Part shown: piece by piece, positions 1 through 6,468 of the stretch | Position numbering within the stretch: position 1 is the first letter of the stretch | Layout of the letters: each line of letters starts with the position of its first letter | Source of the DNA: JBKEBQ01 sp047973225 | GTDB taxonomy: Bacteria; Bacillota_I; Bacilli_A; Erysipelotrichales; Erysipelotrichaceae | DNA: 12,643 bases | Direction: 5' to 3' | NCBI GenBank assembly: GCA_047973225.1 | Contig: JBKEBQ010000054.1 | Span: 1 to 12,643, forward strand | Notes under the pieces: model-generated | Seen by the model: the letters and a program-made list of their open reading frames with translations, nothing else | What the model was told of the DNA's origin: nothing | The model's database searches: none | Made by a program: the position numbers and the translations under genes

Positions 1-70
1 AGTCGAGCTACAGGAATTATAAAAAGTTACTCGTGTCTATATCATCATAATATATAAAAATATTAAAATG

Positions 71-132
71 AAAGGAGAAGTATGATTTTCGTACCTATTG
101 TGTACGACTTAATCATACAAGAAGTTTTATGA
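71..132 (+). CDS. Short leader ORF (16 aa) overlapping the alaS start
   Basis: An ATG at 82 opens a 16-codon frame (MIFVPIVYDLIIQEVL) that ends in TGA at 130-132. The coding part is 82-132 and the interval given includes its AAAGGAG site at 71-77, which lies 4 nt before the ATG. The TGA overlaps the alaS ATG (129-131) as ATGA, the classic arrangement for translational coupling. The alaS ATG has only a weak AAGAAG just upstream, so the good ribosome binding site serves the leader ORF rather than alaS directly. The peptide has no alanine codon, so it is not an alanine-codon attenuator of the usual kind. It is rich in Ile and Val. That it is translated and couples to alaS is inference; the frame, site and overlap are seen directly. 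Confidence 0.5.
80..118 (+). promoter_or_regulatory. Two-part RNA hairpin in the alaS leader
   Basis: Bases 80-87 (GTATGATT) pair with 111-118 (AATCATAC). Bases 89-94 (TCGTAC) pair perfectly with 102-107 (GTACGA). The loop is 7 nt (95-101), with a small asymmetric internal loop (88 versus 108-110). This gives 14 pairs in an otherwise AT-rich leader. The structure contains the ATG of the leader ORF and begins 2 nt after its ribosome binding site, so folding could restrict initiation there and, through coupling, on alaS. No T-box consensus is visible in the 128 bases before alaS. Function is inference. Confidence 0.5.
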
Positions 133-2753
133 AATATCGTAGTGGAAATGAAATTAGACAATTATTTTTAGATTATTTTGAAAGCAAAATTCATATGGTT
201 GAACCTGGGGCATCGCTAGTTCCTCACGATGATCCAACTTTGCTGTGGATCAATTCGGGAGTGGCTGCATTAAAAAAATATTTTGATGGTAGTGTTAAAC
301 CTCAAAACAAGCGGATTGTGAATGCACAAAAATCAATTCGCACAAATGACATTGAGAACGTCGGGAAGACTGCGCGCCACCATACTTTTTTTGAAATGTT
401 GGGAAATTTTTCGATTGGTGATTACTTTAAAAATGAAGCAATTGAGTTCGCTTGGGAGTTTTTAACAAGCCCTGAATATATTGGTTTTGAAAAAGAAAAA
501 ATGTACATCACAGTACATACAGAGGATCAAGTTGCATATAAAAAATGGTTATCTATGGGAGTGTCAAAATCTCATTTATTAAAAACAAAAGATAATTTTT
601 GGCAACATGGAAGTGGGCCATGTGGTCCCAATACAGAATTATTTTATGACCGTGGAGTTGCTTATGATCCTGATAAATTAGGCGAAAAATTGTTTTTTGA
701 AGAGATTGATAATGATCGTTATATTGAAGTGTGGAATGTTGTTTTTTCACAATTTGATGGTATTGAGGGACAAGATCGCTCAACTTACAAAGAGCTTCCC
801 CAAAAAAATATTGATACAGGGATGGGATTGGAACGACTTGTTTCCATTGTTCAAAATTCCGAAACGAATTTTGATACCGATTTATTTGTGCCGATAATTA
901 AGGCTCTAGAAACATTAAGTGAGACAACATATCTAGATTATAAAATGTCATATCGCGTAATTACTGATCATATTCGCACTGTCGTTTTTGCCTTAGCGGA
1001 TGGAGCTGTTTTTTCGAATAGTGGTCGTGGATATGTATTGCGAAGAGTGTTGCGAAGAGCTGTCCGTCATGGTTTGAAAATTGGTCTACAAGATCCGTTT
1101 ATGTATAAACTTGTAAGTGTTGTAAGCGAGAATATGAAAGTATTTTATCCGTATTTAATGGATAAAATTGAGTATAATCAAAAATTAATTAAAACAGAAG
1201 AAGAAATTTTTCTTAAAACCTTATATAATGGAGAACGCTTATTAAGTGAAGAACTGGCATTACTAAAAAATACCATATTTCCAGGGGATATTGCTTTCAA
1301 ATTATATGATACGTATGGATTCCCTTATGAATTGACAGAAGAAATTGTTGGTGAAAGTGGTTGTATTGTTGAACGTAAAGGATTTGATGAAGCGATGGAA
1401 AAACAAAGAGATAGAGCAAGAACAGCGCGCTCATACGTATCCTCAATGGCTTCTCAATCAAAAGACTTGATGGATTTTAGTGAAGCTTTTTTGTTTGTTG
1501 GTTATCAAGAAATACAATGTGACGCAAAAATTATTGGTTTATTTAAAGATGGTAAAAGGGTTGAAAAAATCCATGGATATGGGGATATCATTTTTGATAA
1601 AAGTTGTTTTTATGCAGAAAGCGGTGGTCAAGTTTCTGATCAAGGAAGCCTTCAATTAGGAGATGCTGTCATACGCGTTGTAGATGTAAAAAAAGCTCCT
1701 CGTGGACAATTTTTACATCACGTCGAAGAGTTGGATATAGAACTCAAAGAAAATGATCAATTGCACTTACGTATTGATGAAAAAAGACGTAGTGAGATTA
1801 CTCGTAATCATTCTGCAACACACCTTTTGCAATCAGCAATAAAACAAGTGGTTGGAAATCATATAGGACAAGCGGGATCTTATGTCTGTGATGAATATTT
1901 ACGATTTGATTTCACGCATTTTGAGAAAGTAAGTCATCAACAATTGGATGAAATTGAACGTGTCGTGAATACATTTATTGCTGAAAAAAAGCAAGTGGAA
2001 GTGGAGTATCTGAATATAGAAGATGCTAAAAAATCTGGTGCTACGGCAATGTTTGATGAAAAATATGGAGATATTGTACGCGTCGTATCGATGGGCGATG
2101 CATCTAAAGAATTTTGTGGGGGATGTCATGTTACAAATACTTCGACAATTGGTATTTTTAAGATTCTTTCAGAAGAATCTATAGGCTCGGGTGTGCGCCG
2201 TATTGTTGCAACAAGCGGAATGTATGCATATGCAGCATTTAAAGAAAAAGAACGGTTGCTTTGGGTTGTGAATGATGTACTGCAGGTTAGAAATACGCAT
2301 GATACGATCCAGAAATTGAATATAATTCAAAAAGAAATGAAAGAACTTCAAAAAGAAGTGAAACATCTACAGAGTGCAAATGTTGATAAAGAAGTAGACA
2401 AACTCATTCAAAAAGCAATCGTGTGTGATACGCATAGCATTATCATTCAAGATATTTCTAAATTGGAAGTGGGAGATATGAAAGCCTTTGCGCTTCAATT
2501 GCGTGATAAAGTTGGAAGTGGTGTGGTATTCTTATATGATGTAAGTAAAGATAAAGTAGTTTTTGTTGCGACAGCTACGCAAGATGTTGTTAAGCAAGAT
2601 ATTCACTGTGGCGATCTGGTGAAACAGGCAGCCATAATTTGTGCGGGAAACGGTGGAGGAAGAGCAGATCTTGCGCAAGCGGGTGGTAAAGATGTCCAAA
2701 AGGTAGATGACGCGATTCATGAAATTGCTTTAAAACTAGGAGTTTCTCTTTAA
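129..2753 (+). CDS. alaS: Alanyl-tRNA synthetase
   Basis: This cytosolic class II synthetase charges tRNA-Ala with alanine and edits mischarged Ser/Gly. At 874 aa it has the usual full length (E. coli 876). Order of domains: the N-terminal catalytic core with HHTFFEMLGNFSIGDYFK at about residues 84-101 and GMGLERL (class II motif 3) near 235; the tRNA-recognition helical region to about 450; the editing domain with the zinc motif HSATH (His561, His565) and CGGCH (Cys663, His667), matching E. coli His564, His568, Cys666 and His670; a coiled coil near 725-755; and the C-Ala domain ending in a glycine-rich GNGGGRADLAQAGGK stretch. The start at 129 fits the family N-terminus, but its own ribosome binding site is weak. 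It appears coupled to an upstream 16-codon ORF. It is followed by ireB after 47 nt. Confidence 0.98.
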   Translation: MKYRSGNEIRQLFLDYFESKIHMVEPGASLVPHDDPTLLWINSGVAALKKYFDGSVKPQNKRIVNAQKSIRTNDIENVGKTARHHTFFEMLGNFSIGDYFKNEAIEFAWEFLTSPEYIGFEKEKMYITVHTEDQVAYKKWLSMGVSKSHLLKTKDNFWQHGSGPCGPNTELFYDRGVAYDPDKLGEKLFFEEIDNDRYIEVWNVVFSQFDGIEGQDRSTYKELPQKNIDTGMGLERLVSIVQNSETNFDTDLFVPIIKALETLSETTYLDYKMSYRVITDHIRTVVFALADGAVFSNSGRGYVLRRVLRRAVRHGLKIGLQDPFMYKLVSVVSENMKVFYPYLMDKIEYNQKLIKTEEEIFLKTLYNGERLLSEELALLKNTIFPGDIAFKLYDTYGFPYELTEEIVGESGCIVERKGFDEAMEKQRDRARTARSYVSSMASQSKDLMDFSEAFLFVGYQEIQCDAKIIGLFKDGKRVEKIHGYGDIIFDKSCFYAESGGQVSDQGSLQLGDAVIRVVDVKKAPRGQFLHHVEELDIELKENDQLHLRIDEKRRSEITRNHSATHLLQSAIKQVVGNHIGQAGSYVCDEYLRFDFTHFEKVSHQQLDEIERVVNTFIAEKKQVEVEYLNIEDAKKSGATAMFDEKYGDIVRVVSMGDASKEFCGGCHVTNTSTIGIFKILSEESIGSGVRRIVATSGMYAYAAFKEKERLLWVVNDVLQVRNTHDTIQKLNIIQKEMKELQKEVKHLQSANVDKEVDKLIQKAIVCDTHSIIIQDISKLEVGDMKAFALQLRDKVGSGVVFLYDVSKDKVVFVATATQDVVKQDIHCGDLVKQAAIICAGNGGGRADLAQAGGKDVQKVDDAIHEIALKLGVSL

Positions 2754-2777
2754 AAGTCGTAAGAAGTAGTGTACAAT
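2749..2777 (+). promoter_or_regulatory. Possible promoter for ireB-ruvX
   Basis: A TTTAAA (2749-2754) and TACAAT (2772-2777) pair, spaced 17 nt, overlaps the alaS stop codon. It would start transcription around 2784, just before the AAGGAG site of ireB (2787-2792). The -10 has 5 of 6 consensus bases and the -35 has 4 of 6. In an AT-rich genome this could be chance. Confidence 0.3.
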
Positions 2778-2800
2778 TACATAAACAAGGAGTGTGTTAT

Positions 2801-3067
2801 ATGAAAGATATTACAGAAACAATGTCCTTTACATCAGAAGATTTTAAACAAGACAATATCCAACATGTGCTTCGCTTAGTCAATGAAGTTTTGTTGGAGA
2901 GAGGGTATAATTCGGTCAATCAAATTGCAGGATATTTAATTTCAAATGATCCTGCATATATTTCGAGCCATAAAAATGCAAGGACAATCATTCAAGATGT
3001 TGATCGTTATGAAATTATAGAAGAGTTGGTACGTTTTTATTTGAATTCCAGAGAAGTGAGTGAATAA
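2801..3067 (+). CDS. ireB: IreB family regulatory phosphoprotein (DUF965)
   Basis: This is a small 88-aa cytosolic protein of the IreB (DUF965, YrzL) family. In Enterococcus faecalis IreB is phosphorylated on N-terminal threonines by the PASTA kinase IreK and acts as a negative regulator of cephalosporin tolerance. The N-terminal ETMSF stretch after several Thr residues, the middle VNEVLLERGYNSVNQIAGYL and the ISSHKNARTII segment are characteristic of the family. The ATG at 2801 is chosen over a GTG at 2792 because AAGGAG (2787-2792) lies 8 nt before it and the family begins there. Its stop overlaps the ruvX start as TAATG. The position between alaS and ruvX is conserved in Bacillota. A role in the PASTA-kinase pathway here is inferred from family; no kinase gene is in the window. 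Confidence 0.95.
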   Translation: MKDITETMSFTSEDFKQDNIQHVLRLVNEVLLERGYNSVNQIAGYLISNDPAYISSHKNARTIIQDVDRYEIIEELVRFYLNSREVSE

Positions 3068-3486
3068 TGGAAAAAATAGTAGGTTTAGATTTGGGAAGTG
3101 TAACCTGTGGAGTGAGTGTTAGTGACTTGATGGGGATTATCGCATCCAGTGTAAAAACGATTCGCTTTGATACAGATGATTATGATACATGCTTACACGA
3201 GGTACTTCTTATGTTGAAAGAACTACGTTCAAAAAAAGTTATTTTAGGTCTACCCAAACATATGAATGGGGATGTGGGAATTCGTGGTAATCTATCGCTT
3301 GTGTTCAAAGAAAAATTAGAGGCACATGATATTGAGGTTGTGTTGTGGGATGAACGATTAACAACGTTGTCTGCTGAAAAATTTTTAATATCGGCAGATG
3401 TATCAAGAAAAAAACGCAAAAAAGTAATTGATCAAATGGCAGCCGTTACGATTTTGCAGGATTATTTAGATAGCACTAAAAAATAG
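3067..3486 (+). CDS. ruvX: RuvX/YqgF Holliday-junction resolvase-like protein
   Basis: This is a 139-aa RNase H-fold protein of the YqgF/RuvX family. Members are described as putative Holliday-junction resolvases, and E. coli YqgF takes part in processing the 16S rRNA 5' end. The acidic catalytic set is visible: Asp8 in VGLDLGS, the DER triad motif at Asp95-Glu96-Arg97 followed by LTTLSAEKFL, and Asp122 in VIDQMAAVTILQDYLD. The GLPKHMNGDVG loop (about 61-71) is typical. In the first motif the usual lysine/arginine-isoleucine pair is replaced (GSVTCGVSVSD), a modest divergence. It overlaps ireB by 1 bp (TAATG), so reinitiation is likely. It is followed at once by a perfect hairpin that includes its stop codon. 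Confidence 0.95.
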   Translation: MEKIVGLDLGSVTCGVSVSDLMGIIASSVKTIRFDTDDYDTCLHEVLLMLKELRSKKVILGLPKHMNGDVGIRGNLSLVFKEKLEAHDIEVVLWDERLTTLSAEKFLISADVSRKKRKKVIDQMAAVTILQDYLDSTKK

Positions 3487-3503
3487 GGTTGATACCCTAT
3501 TTT
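3480..3503 (+). terminator. Perfect 10-bp hairpin after ruvX
   Basis: AAAATAGGGT (3480-3489) and ACCCTATTTT (3494-3503) pair perfectly around a TGAT loop. The ruvX stop codon lies within the left arm. The T tract is only four bases and is part of the right arm, followed by AATAAGGAGG, so it resembles a weak or partial intrinsic terminator, or an RNA-stabilising or processing hairpin. The next gene starts 17 nt downstream in the same direction. Confidence 0.6.
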
Positions 3504-3519
3504 AATAAGGAGGAATAGT

Positions 3520-3762
3520 ATGGATTCCAATGTAATGTTTGTGCAAGATGAAACTGGTAGCGAAGTTGAAATGAGAATTTTATTTACATTTGATAATGAT
3601 GAAAAAAGTTATGTTGTATTTGAGAGGAAACATGACACGAGTGGTGAGGTATTCGCATCAATATATACAGATGAAAAAGAGCTGTTACCAATTGAAACAG
3701 ATACAGAATGGCAAATGGTAGAAGAGGTAATTTCAGCTTTTCAAGAGGAGGAACATGAATAA
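3520..3762 (+). CDS. DUF1292 family small acidic protein (YrzB-like)
   Basis: This is an 80-aa acidic protein of the DUF1292 (YrzB-like) family, whose molecular function is unknown. Family features seen are an N-terminal DETGSEVEMRILFTF segment, the central KSYVVFE strand, the ELLPIETDTEWQMVEEVISAF helix and an acidic tail. No signal peptide or membrane segment is present, so it should be cytosolic. A strong AAGGAGG (3507-3513) lies 6 nt before the ATG. It overlaps mltG by 8 bp. The neighbourhood (alaS-ireB-ruvX-DUF1292) is a conserved Bacillota cluster, but that does not tell its job. Confidence 0.88.
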   Translation: MDSNVMFVQDETGSEVEMRILFTFDNDEKSYVVFERKHDTSGEVFASIYTDEKELLPIETDTEWQMVEEVISAFQEEEHE

Positions 3763-4840
3763 TATAAGAACAAAAATAAAATGTTTTTTTTCATCCAAAC
3801 TACATATAGGTATCAGTATTTTATTCATTTTTTTTGTGTTGGCAGGATCTGTTTTTTTGTATTATGACACACAATTACGTGCTATTGATAAACGCTCTGA
3901 AGAAATTGTATATTTCTCGATTATTGAAAATGATACGGTTGATAGTGTAAGCAATCGCTTGCAAGAACAAGGGATTATTAAAGATGCTAATATGCTGAAG
4001 TTGTATGTAAAGCTACATGGATATGATCATTTGAAGGTGGGTGCATATGAGCTTCAAAAAGATTGGTCAGCTAAAAAGATTATTCAATATTTAAATGATG
4101 GTGGTAATGTTTTAAATGATCAAGTATTATTAACATTTCGCGAAGGAATCTGGGCAAAAGAAATTGCCCAATTGATTAATGAAAATACCAATGTAAGTGC
4201 AGATACCTTATTGGCTTTGTGGAATGATGAAACATTTTTAAAACAACTTATTGAAAAATATGAATTTCTTGATAAGAGTATCTTAAATAGTGAATATCCT
4301 GTCAAATTGGAAGGCTATTTATTTCCAGAAACATATTTTTTTAAAAAGGAAACAACAGCTGAAGAGGTAAGCTATGTGTTTTTAAATCAATTTCAAAAAG
4401 AGTATGAAAAAATCAAAAAGGATATTGAAGAAAGTGGTTATTCGCTCCATGAAATCATGACACTAGCGAGTATTGTTCAGTTTGAAAGTGCGAGTGTTGA
4501 GGATATGCAAAAGATTGCGGGTGTATTTTACAACCGCTTAGCGATCAATCAAAAGCTGGAAAGTAGTGTAACTGTTTGTTATGCACTTTATGATTATACC
4601 AGTTGGGAAGAATGTGAAAAGGATGTTACGATCGATTCCCCATACAATACATACATGTATGAAGGATTGCCAATTGGACCTATTTTAAACCCTGGAAAAG
4701 ATGCAATTGAATCAACTTTATATCCAGATGAAAATGAGTACTATTATTTTTTAGCAGATGTTTATGGAGACGGAACAGTATATTATTCAAAGACATATGA
4801 TGAACACTTGAAAAAGCAAAAGAAGTATTTAGGTTATTAA
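3755..4840 (+). CDS. mltG: Endolytic murein transglycosylase MltG (YceG-like)
   Basis: This membrane-anchored lytic transglycosylase cleaves nascent glycan strands and is thought to set their length. At 361 aa it has family size. It has a short basic cytoplasmic N-terminus, one membrane helix (about residues 17-37), an extracellular LysM-like region (about 50-115), then the YceG catalytic domain with EGYLFPETY (186-194), ASIVQFES (238-245), AGVFYNRL (255-262), DSPYNTYMYEGLP (294-306) and GPILNPG (308-314). By comparison with E. coli MltG the catalytic Glu218 matches Glu244, which is kept. The preceding conserved Glu is Gln242, and the usual Asp-Pro-Thr-Val is Ser-Val-Thr-Val (271-274). The ATG lies inside the end of DUF1292 behind GAGGAGG, so the two are translationally linked. 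Confidence 0.95.
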   Translation: MNNIRTKIKCFFSSKLHIGISILFIFFVLAGSVFLYYDTQLRAIDKRSEEIVYFSIIENDTVDSVSNRLQEQGIIKDANMLKLYVKLHGYDHLKVGAYELQKDWSAKKIIQYLNDGGNVLNDQVLLTFREGIWAKEIAQLINENTNVSADTLLALWNDETFLKQLIEKYEFLDKSILNSEYPVKLEGYLFPETYFFKKETTAEEVSYVFLNQFQKEYEKIKKDIEESGYSLHEIMTLASIVQFESASVEDMQKIAGVFYNRLAINQKLESSVTVCYALYDYTSWEECEKDVTIDSPYNTYMYEGLPIGPILNPGKDAIESTLYPDENEYYYFLADVYGDGTVYYSKTYDEHLKKQKKYLGY

Positions 4841-4866
4841 ATCTAATAGAATATATCGACAAAACA

Positions 4867-4892
4867 TGATATAATGCATAAGCAAAAAGGAG
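4867..4892 (+). promoter_or_regulatory. greA promoter (extended -10) and ribosome binding site
   Basis: TGA-TATAAT (4867-4875) is a perfect extended -10 element. The matching -35 region (4847-4852, TAGAAT) is poor, as extended -10 promoters tolerate. Transcription would begin near 4882, just before AAAAAGGAG (to 4892), which sits 6 nt before the greA ATG. greA therefore probably has its own promoter besides any readthrough from mltG. Confidence 0.6.
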
Positions 4893-4898
4893 TTATTT

Positions 4899-5375
4899 AT
4901 GGAAAATACAGAAAAAGTCTTTGTTACAAAAGCGGGATATGAAGAATTGAAAAGTGAACTTCATCAATTGGTACATGAAGAGCGAAGTCTTGTTATTACA
5001 GAATTGCAAGATGCTCGTGCACAAGGAGACTTGAGTGAAAATGCAGACTATGATGCAGCAAGAGATCACCAAGCAAGAGTGGAAGCAAGGATTGCTGAGT
5101 TGGAAGGAATGCTTACAAATGTTGAAATTATCAGTGATAAGAAAACGAAAACGAAAACTGTCGGTTTAGGCAGTAAGGTTGAGTTGCTTGATGTTGCAAG
5201 TGAAGAAACAGAGGTTTATACGATTGTTGGTTCAGTAGAAGCAGATCCATTTAATGGAAAACTGTCGAATGTTACACCATTGGCAATGGCGGTGTTAGAT
5301 AAAAAAGTTGGTACTACTGTGACTGTACAAAATGTAAACAAACCATATAAAGTTAAAATTTTGAGCTTGAAATAG
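4899..5375 (+). CDS. greA: Transcription elongation factor GreA
   Basis: This 158-aa factor enters the RNA polymerase secondary channel and stimulates cleavage of backtracked transcripts. The N-terminal antiparallel coiled coil (about residues 12-78) carries the acidic tip QGDLSENADYDAAR. Asp44 and Glu47 there match the E. coli GreA tip residues Asp41 and Glu44. The C-terminal FKBP-like domain follows (about 85-158), with GSVEADPFNGKLSNVTPLAMAVL divided over two strands and a final conserved VNKPYKVKILSLK. Length is normal. It follows mltG after 58 nt, an order also seen in other Bacillota, and ends in its own intrinsic terminator. Confidence 0.97.
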   Translation: MENTEKVFVTKAGYEELKSELHQLVHEERSLVITELQDARAQGDLSENADYDAARDHQARVEARIAELEGMLTNVEIISDKKTKTKTVGLGSKVELLDVASEETEVYTIVGSVEADPFNGKLSNVTPLAMAVLDKKVGTTVTVQNVNKPYKVKILSLK

Positions 5376-5400
5376 TGAGTAAATCTTGCTATTTTTTTAT
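5370..5400 (+). terminator. Intrinsic terminator of greA
   Basis: AAATAGTGAG (5370-5379) pairs with CTTGCTATTT (5385-5394) around a 5-nt loop, with two G-T wobble pairs. The right arm runs into a T tract (5392-5398, seven T). The stem includes the greA stop codon. This marks the end of the housekeeping operon. Confidence 0.75.
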
Positions 5401-5411
5401 AAAATATTGTA

Positions 5412-5464
5412 TTCACATTTTATCAAGAAAAGTTATAATATAAGAAATTAAATAAAAATAGGAG
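5412..5464 (+). promoter_or_regulatory. cysK promoter and ribosome binding site
   Basis: TTCACA (5412-5417, 5 of 6 consensus) and a perfect TATAAT (5434-5439), spaced 16 nt, form a clear sigma-A-type promoter right after the greA terminator. AGGAG (5460-5464) lies 8 nt before the cysK ATG. No T-box, S-box or obvious CymR-type dyad was recognised in this short leader. Confidence 0.7.
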
Positions 5465-5472
5465 TATAGAAT

Positions 5473-6408
5473 ATGTCGAAAATATATGATGGAATTACAG
5501 ATTTGATTGGAAATACGCCATTAGTTAAAATAAAAAATATGGATCAAGGAAGAGCAAAGATTTTAGCAAAATTGGAGTCGTTTAATCCTGGTGGAAGTGT
5601 AAAGGATAGAATAGCGTACAATATGATCCAAGATGGTTTACAAAGAGGCGTATTGGATCCAAAAAGCACGCTTATTGAAGCAACGAGTGGCAATACTGGA
5701 ATTGGCTTAGCGATGGTGTGTGCCGCACTCCATATGCGCTTAATTATCGTTATGCCAGAATCTATGAGTATTGAACGACGTAAGTTAATCCAAGCATACG
5801 GCGCTAAGTTGATTTTAACTCCAGCAAATGAAGGTATGAAAGGTGCACTAAGCAAAGTGGAAAAACTGCAAGAAGACATTGAAAATGCATATATTCTCAA
5901 ACAATTTGAAAATCCCGCTAACCCTGAAGCACACTTTCAACATACCGGCGTAGAAATTTTTGAAGATACGGATGGAAATGTTGATATTTTAGTTTCAGCA
6001 GTTGGTTCAGCTGGAACGATTAGCGGTGCCGGATTATATTTAAAACAACAAAATCCTGATATCAAAGTTGTAGCAGTGGAAGCAAAAAAATCTGCAGTAT
6101 TATCTGGGAATCAGCCAGGTCCGCACAAAATTCAGGGCATCAGCGCTGGTTTTATTCCGCATAACTATGATGATCATGTTGTTGATGAAATTATCCAAGT
6201 GGATGATGATGATGCGATAAAAACGGCAAGAGCGGTTGCCAAACGTGAAGGTATTAGTGTGGGAATTAGTAGTGGTGCTGCATTGTATGCCGCCTTGCAA
6301 TTATCGAAAAAAACTCACAATAAAGATAAAAACATCGTTGTTATACTTGCAGATACGGGAGAGCGCTATCTTTCTACTTCATTGTTTGATTTTGCAGAAA
6401 TTGCTTAG
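5473..6408 (+). CDS. cysK: Cysteine synthase family (O-acetylserine sulfhydrylase)
   Basis: This PLP-dependent enzyme of the beta-replacement family probably makes cysteine from O-acetylserine and sulfide in the cytosol. At 311 aa it has CysK length. Seen: GNTPLVKI near 13-20; the PLP-lysine motif NPGGSVKDR with Lys44; the substrate loop EATSGNTG (69-76) with Asn74; KIQGISAGFIP; the SSGAALYAAL segment; and the DTGERYLST end. The phosphate-binding loop is GSAGTISG (178-185) instead of the usual GTGGTxxG, a small but real deviation. No cysE or sulfur-transfer gene lies alongside, so a cystathionine beta-synthase-like or desulfhydrase activity cannot be excluded. It is transcribed from its own promoter. 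Confidence 0.92.
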   Translation: MSKIYDGITDLIGNTPLVKIKNMDQGRAKILAKLESFNPGGSVKDRIAYNMIQDGLQRGVLDPKSTLIEATSGNTGIGLAMVCAALHMRLIIVMPESMSIERRKLIQAYGAKLILTPANEGMKGALSKVEKLQEDIENAYILKQFENPANPEAHFQHTGVEIFEDTDGNVDILVSAVGSAGTISGAGLYLKQQNPDIKVVAVEAKKSAVLSGNQPGPHKIQGISAGFIPHNYDDHVVDEIIQVDDDDAIKTARAVAKREGISVGISSGAALYAALQLSKKTHNKDKNIVVILADTGERYLSTSLFDFAEIA

Positions 6409-6432
6409 AAATAATTAATTTATGTATATAGA

Positions 6433-6453
6433 ATACAATGTATTATATTGTAT
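6433..6453. repeat. Perfect inverted repeat before the HAD gene
   Basis: ATACAAT (6433-6439) and ATTGTAT (6447-6453) form a perfect 7-bp dyad with a 7-nt centre. Inner pairs can extend the hairpin to 9 with a G-T wobble. It ends 3 nt before the AAAGG ribosome binding site and overlaps a TATTAT that could be a -10 element. It could be an operator or an RNA hairpin that affects initiation; no regulator could be assigned. Confidence 0.45.
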
Positions 6454-6468
6454 GGAAAGGGAAACATT

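Noticed and set aside
1..80. A T-box or sigma-A promoter for alaS
   Set aside because: CATAAT at 46-51 has no acceptable -35 at 16-18 nt, and no T-box antiterminator consensus is present in the bases shown; a T-box could still lie left of the window.
4857..4862. TCGACA as -35 of the greA promoter
   Set aside because: It is only 7 nt from the TATAAT, far too close; the extended -10 explains the promoter better.
5544..5900. 118-codon open frame antisense to cysK
   Set aside because: It lies wholly opposite a conserved enzyme gene, has no ribosome binding site or recognisable motif, and mirrors cysK codon structure.
6448..6468. Longer HAD protein starting at TTG 6448
   Set aside because: The TTG lies inside the inverted repeat with no ribosome binding site before it; the ATG at 6469 has AAAGG 8 nt upstream and places motif I at the usual distance.
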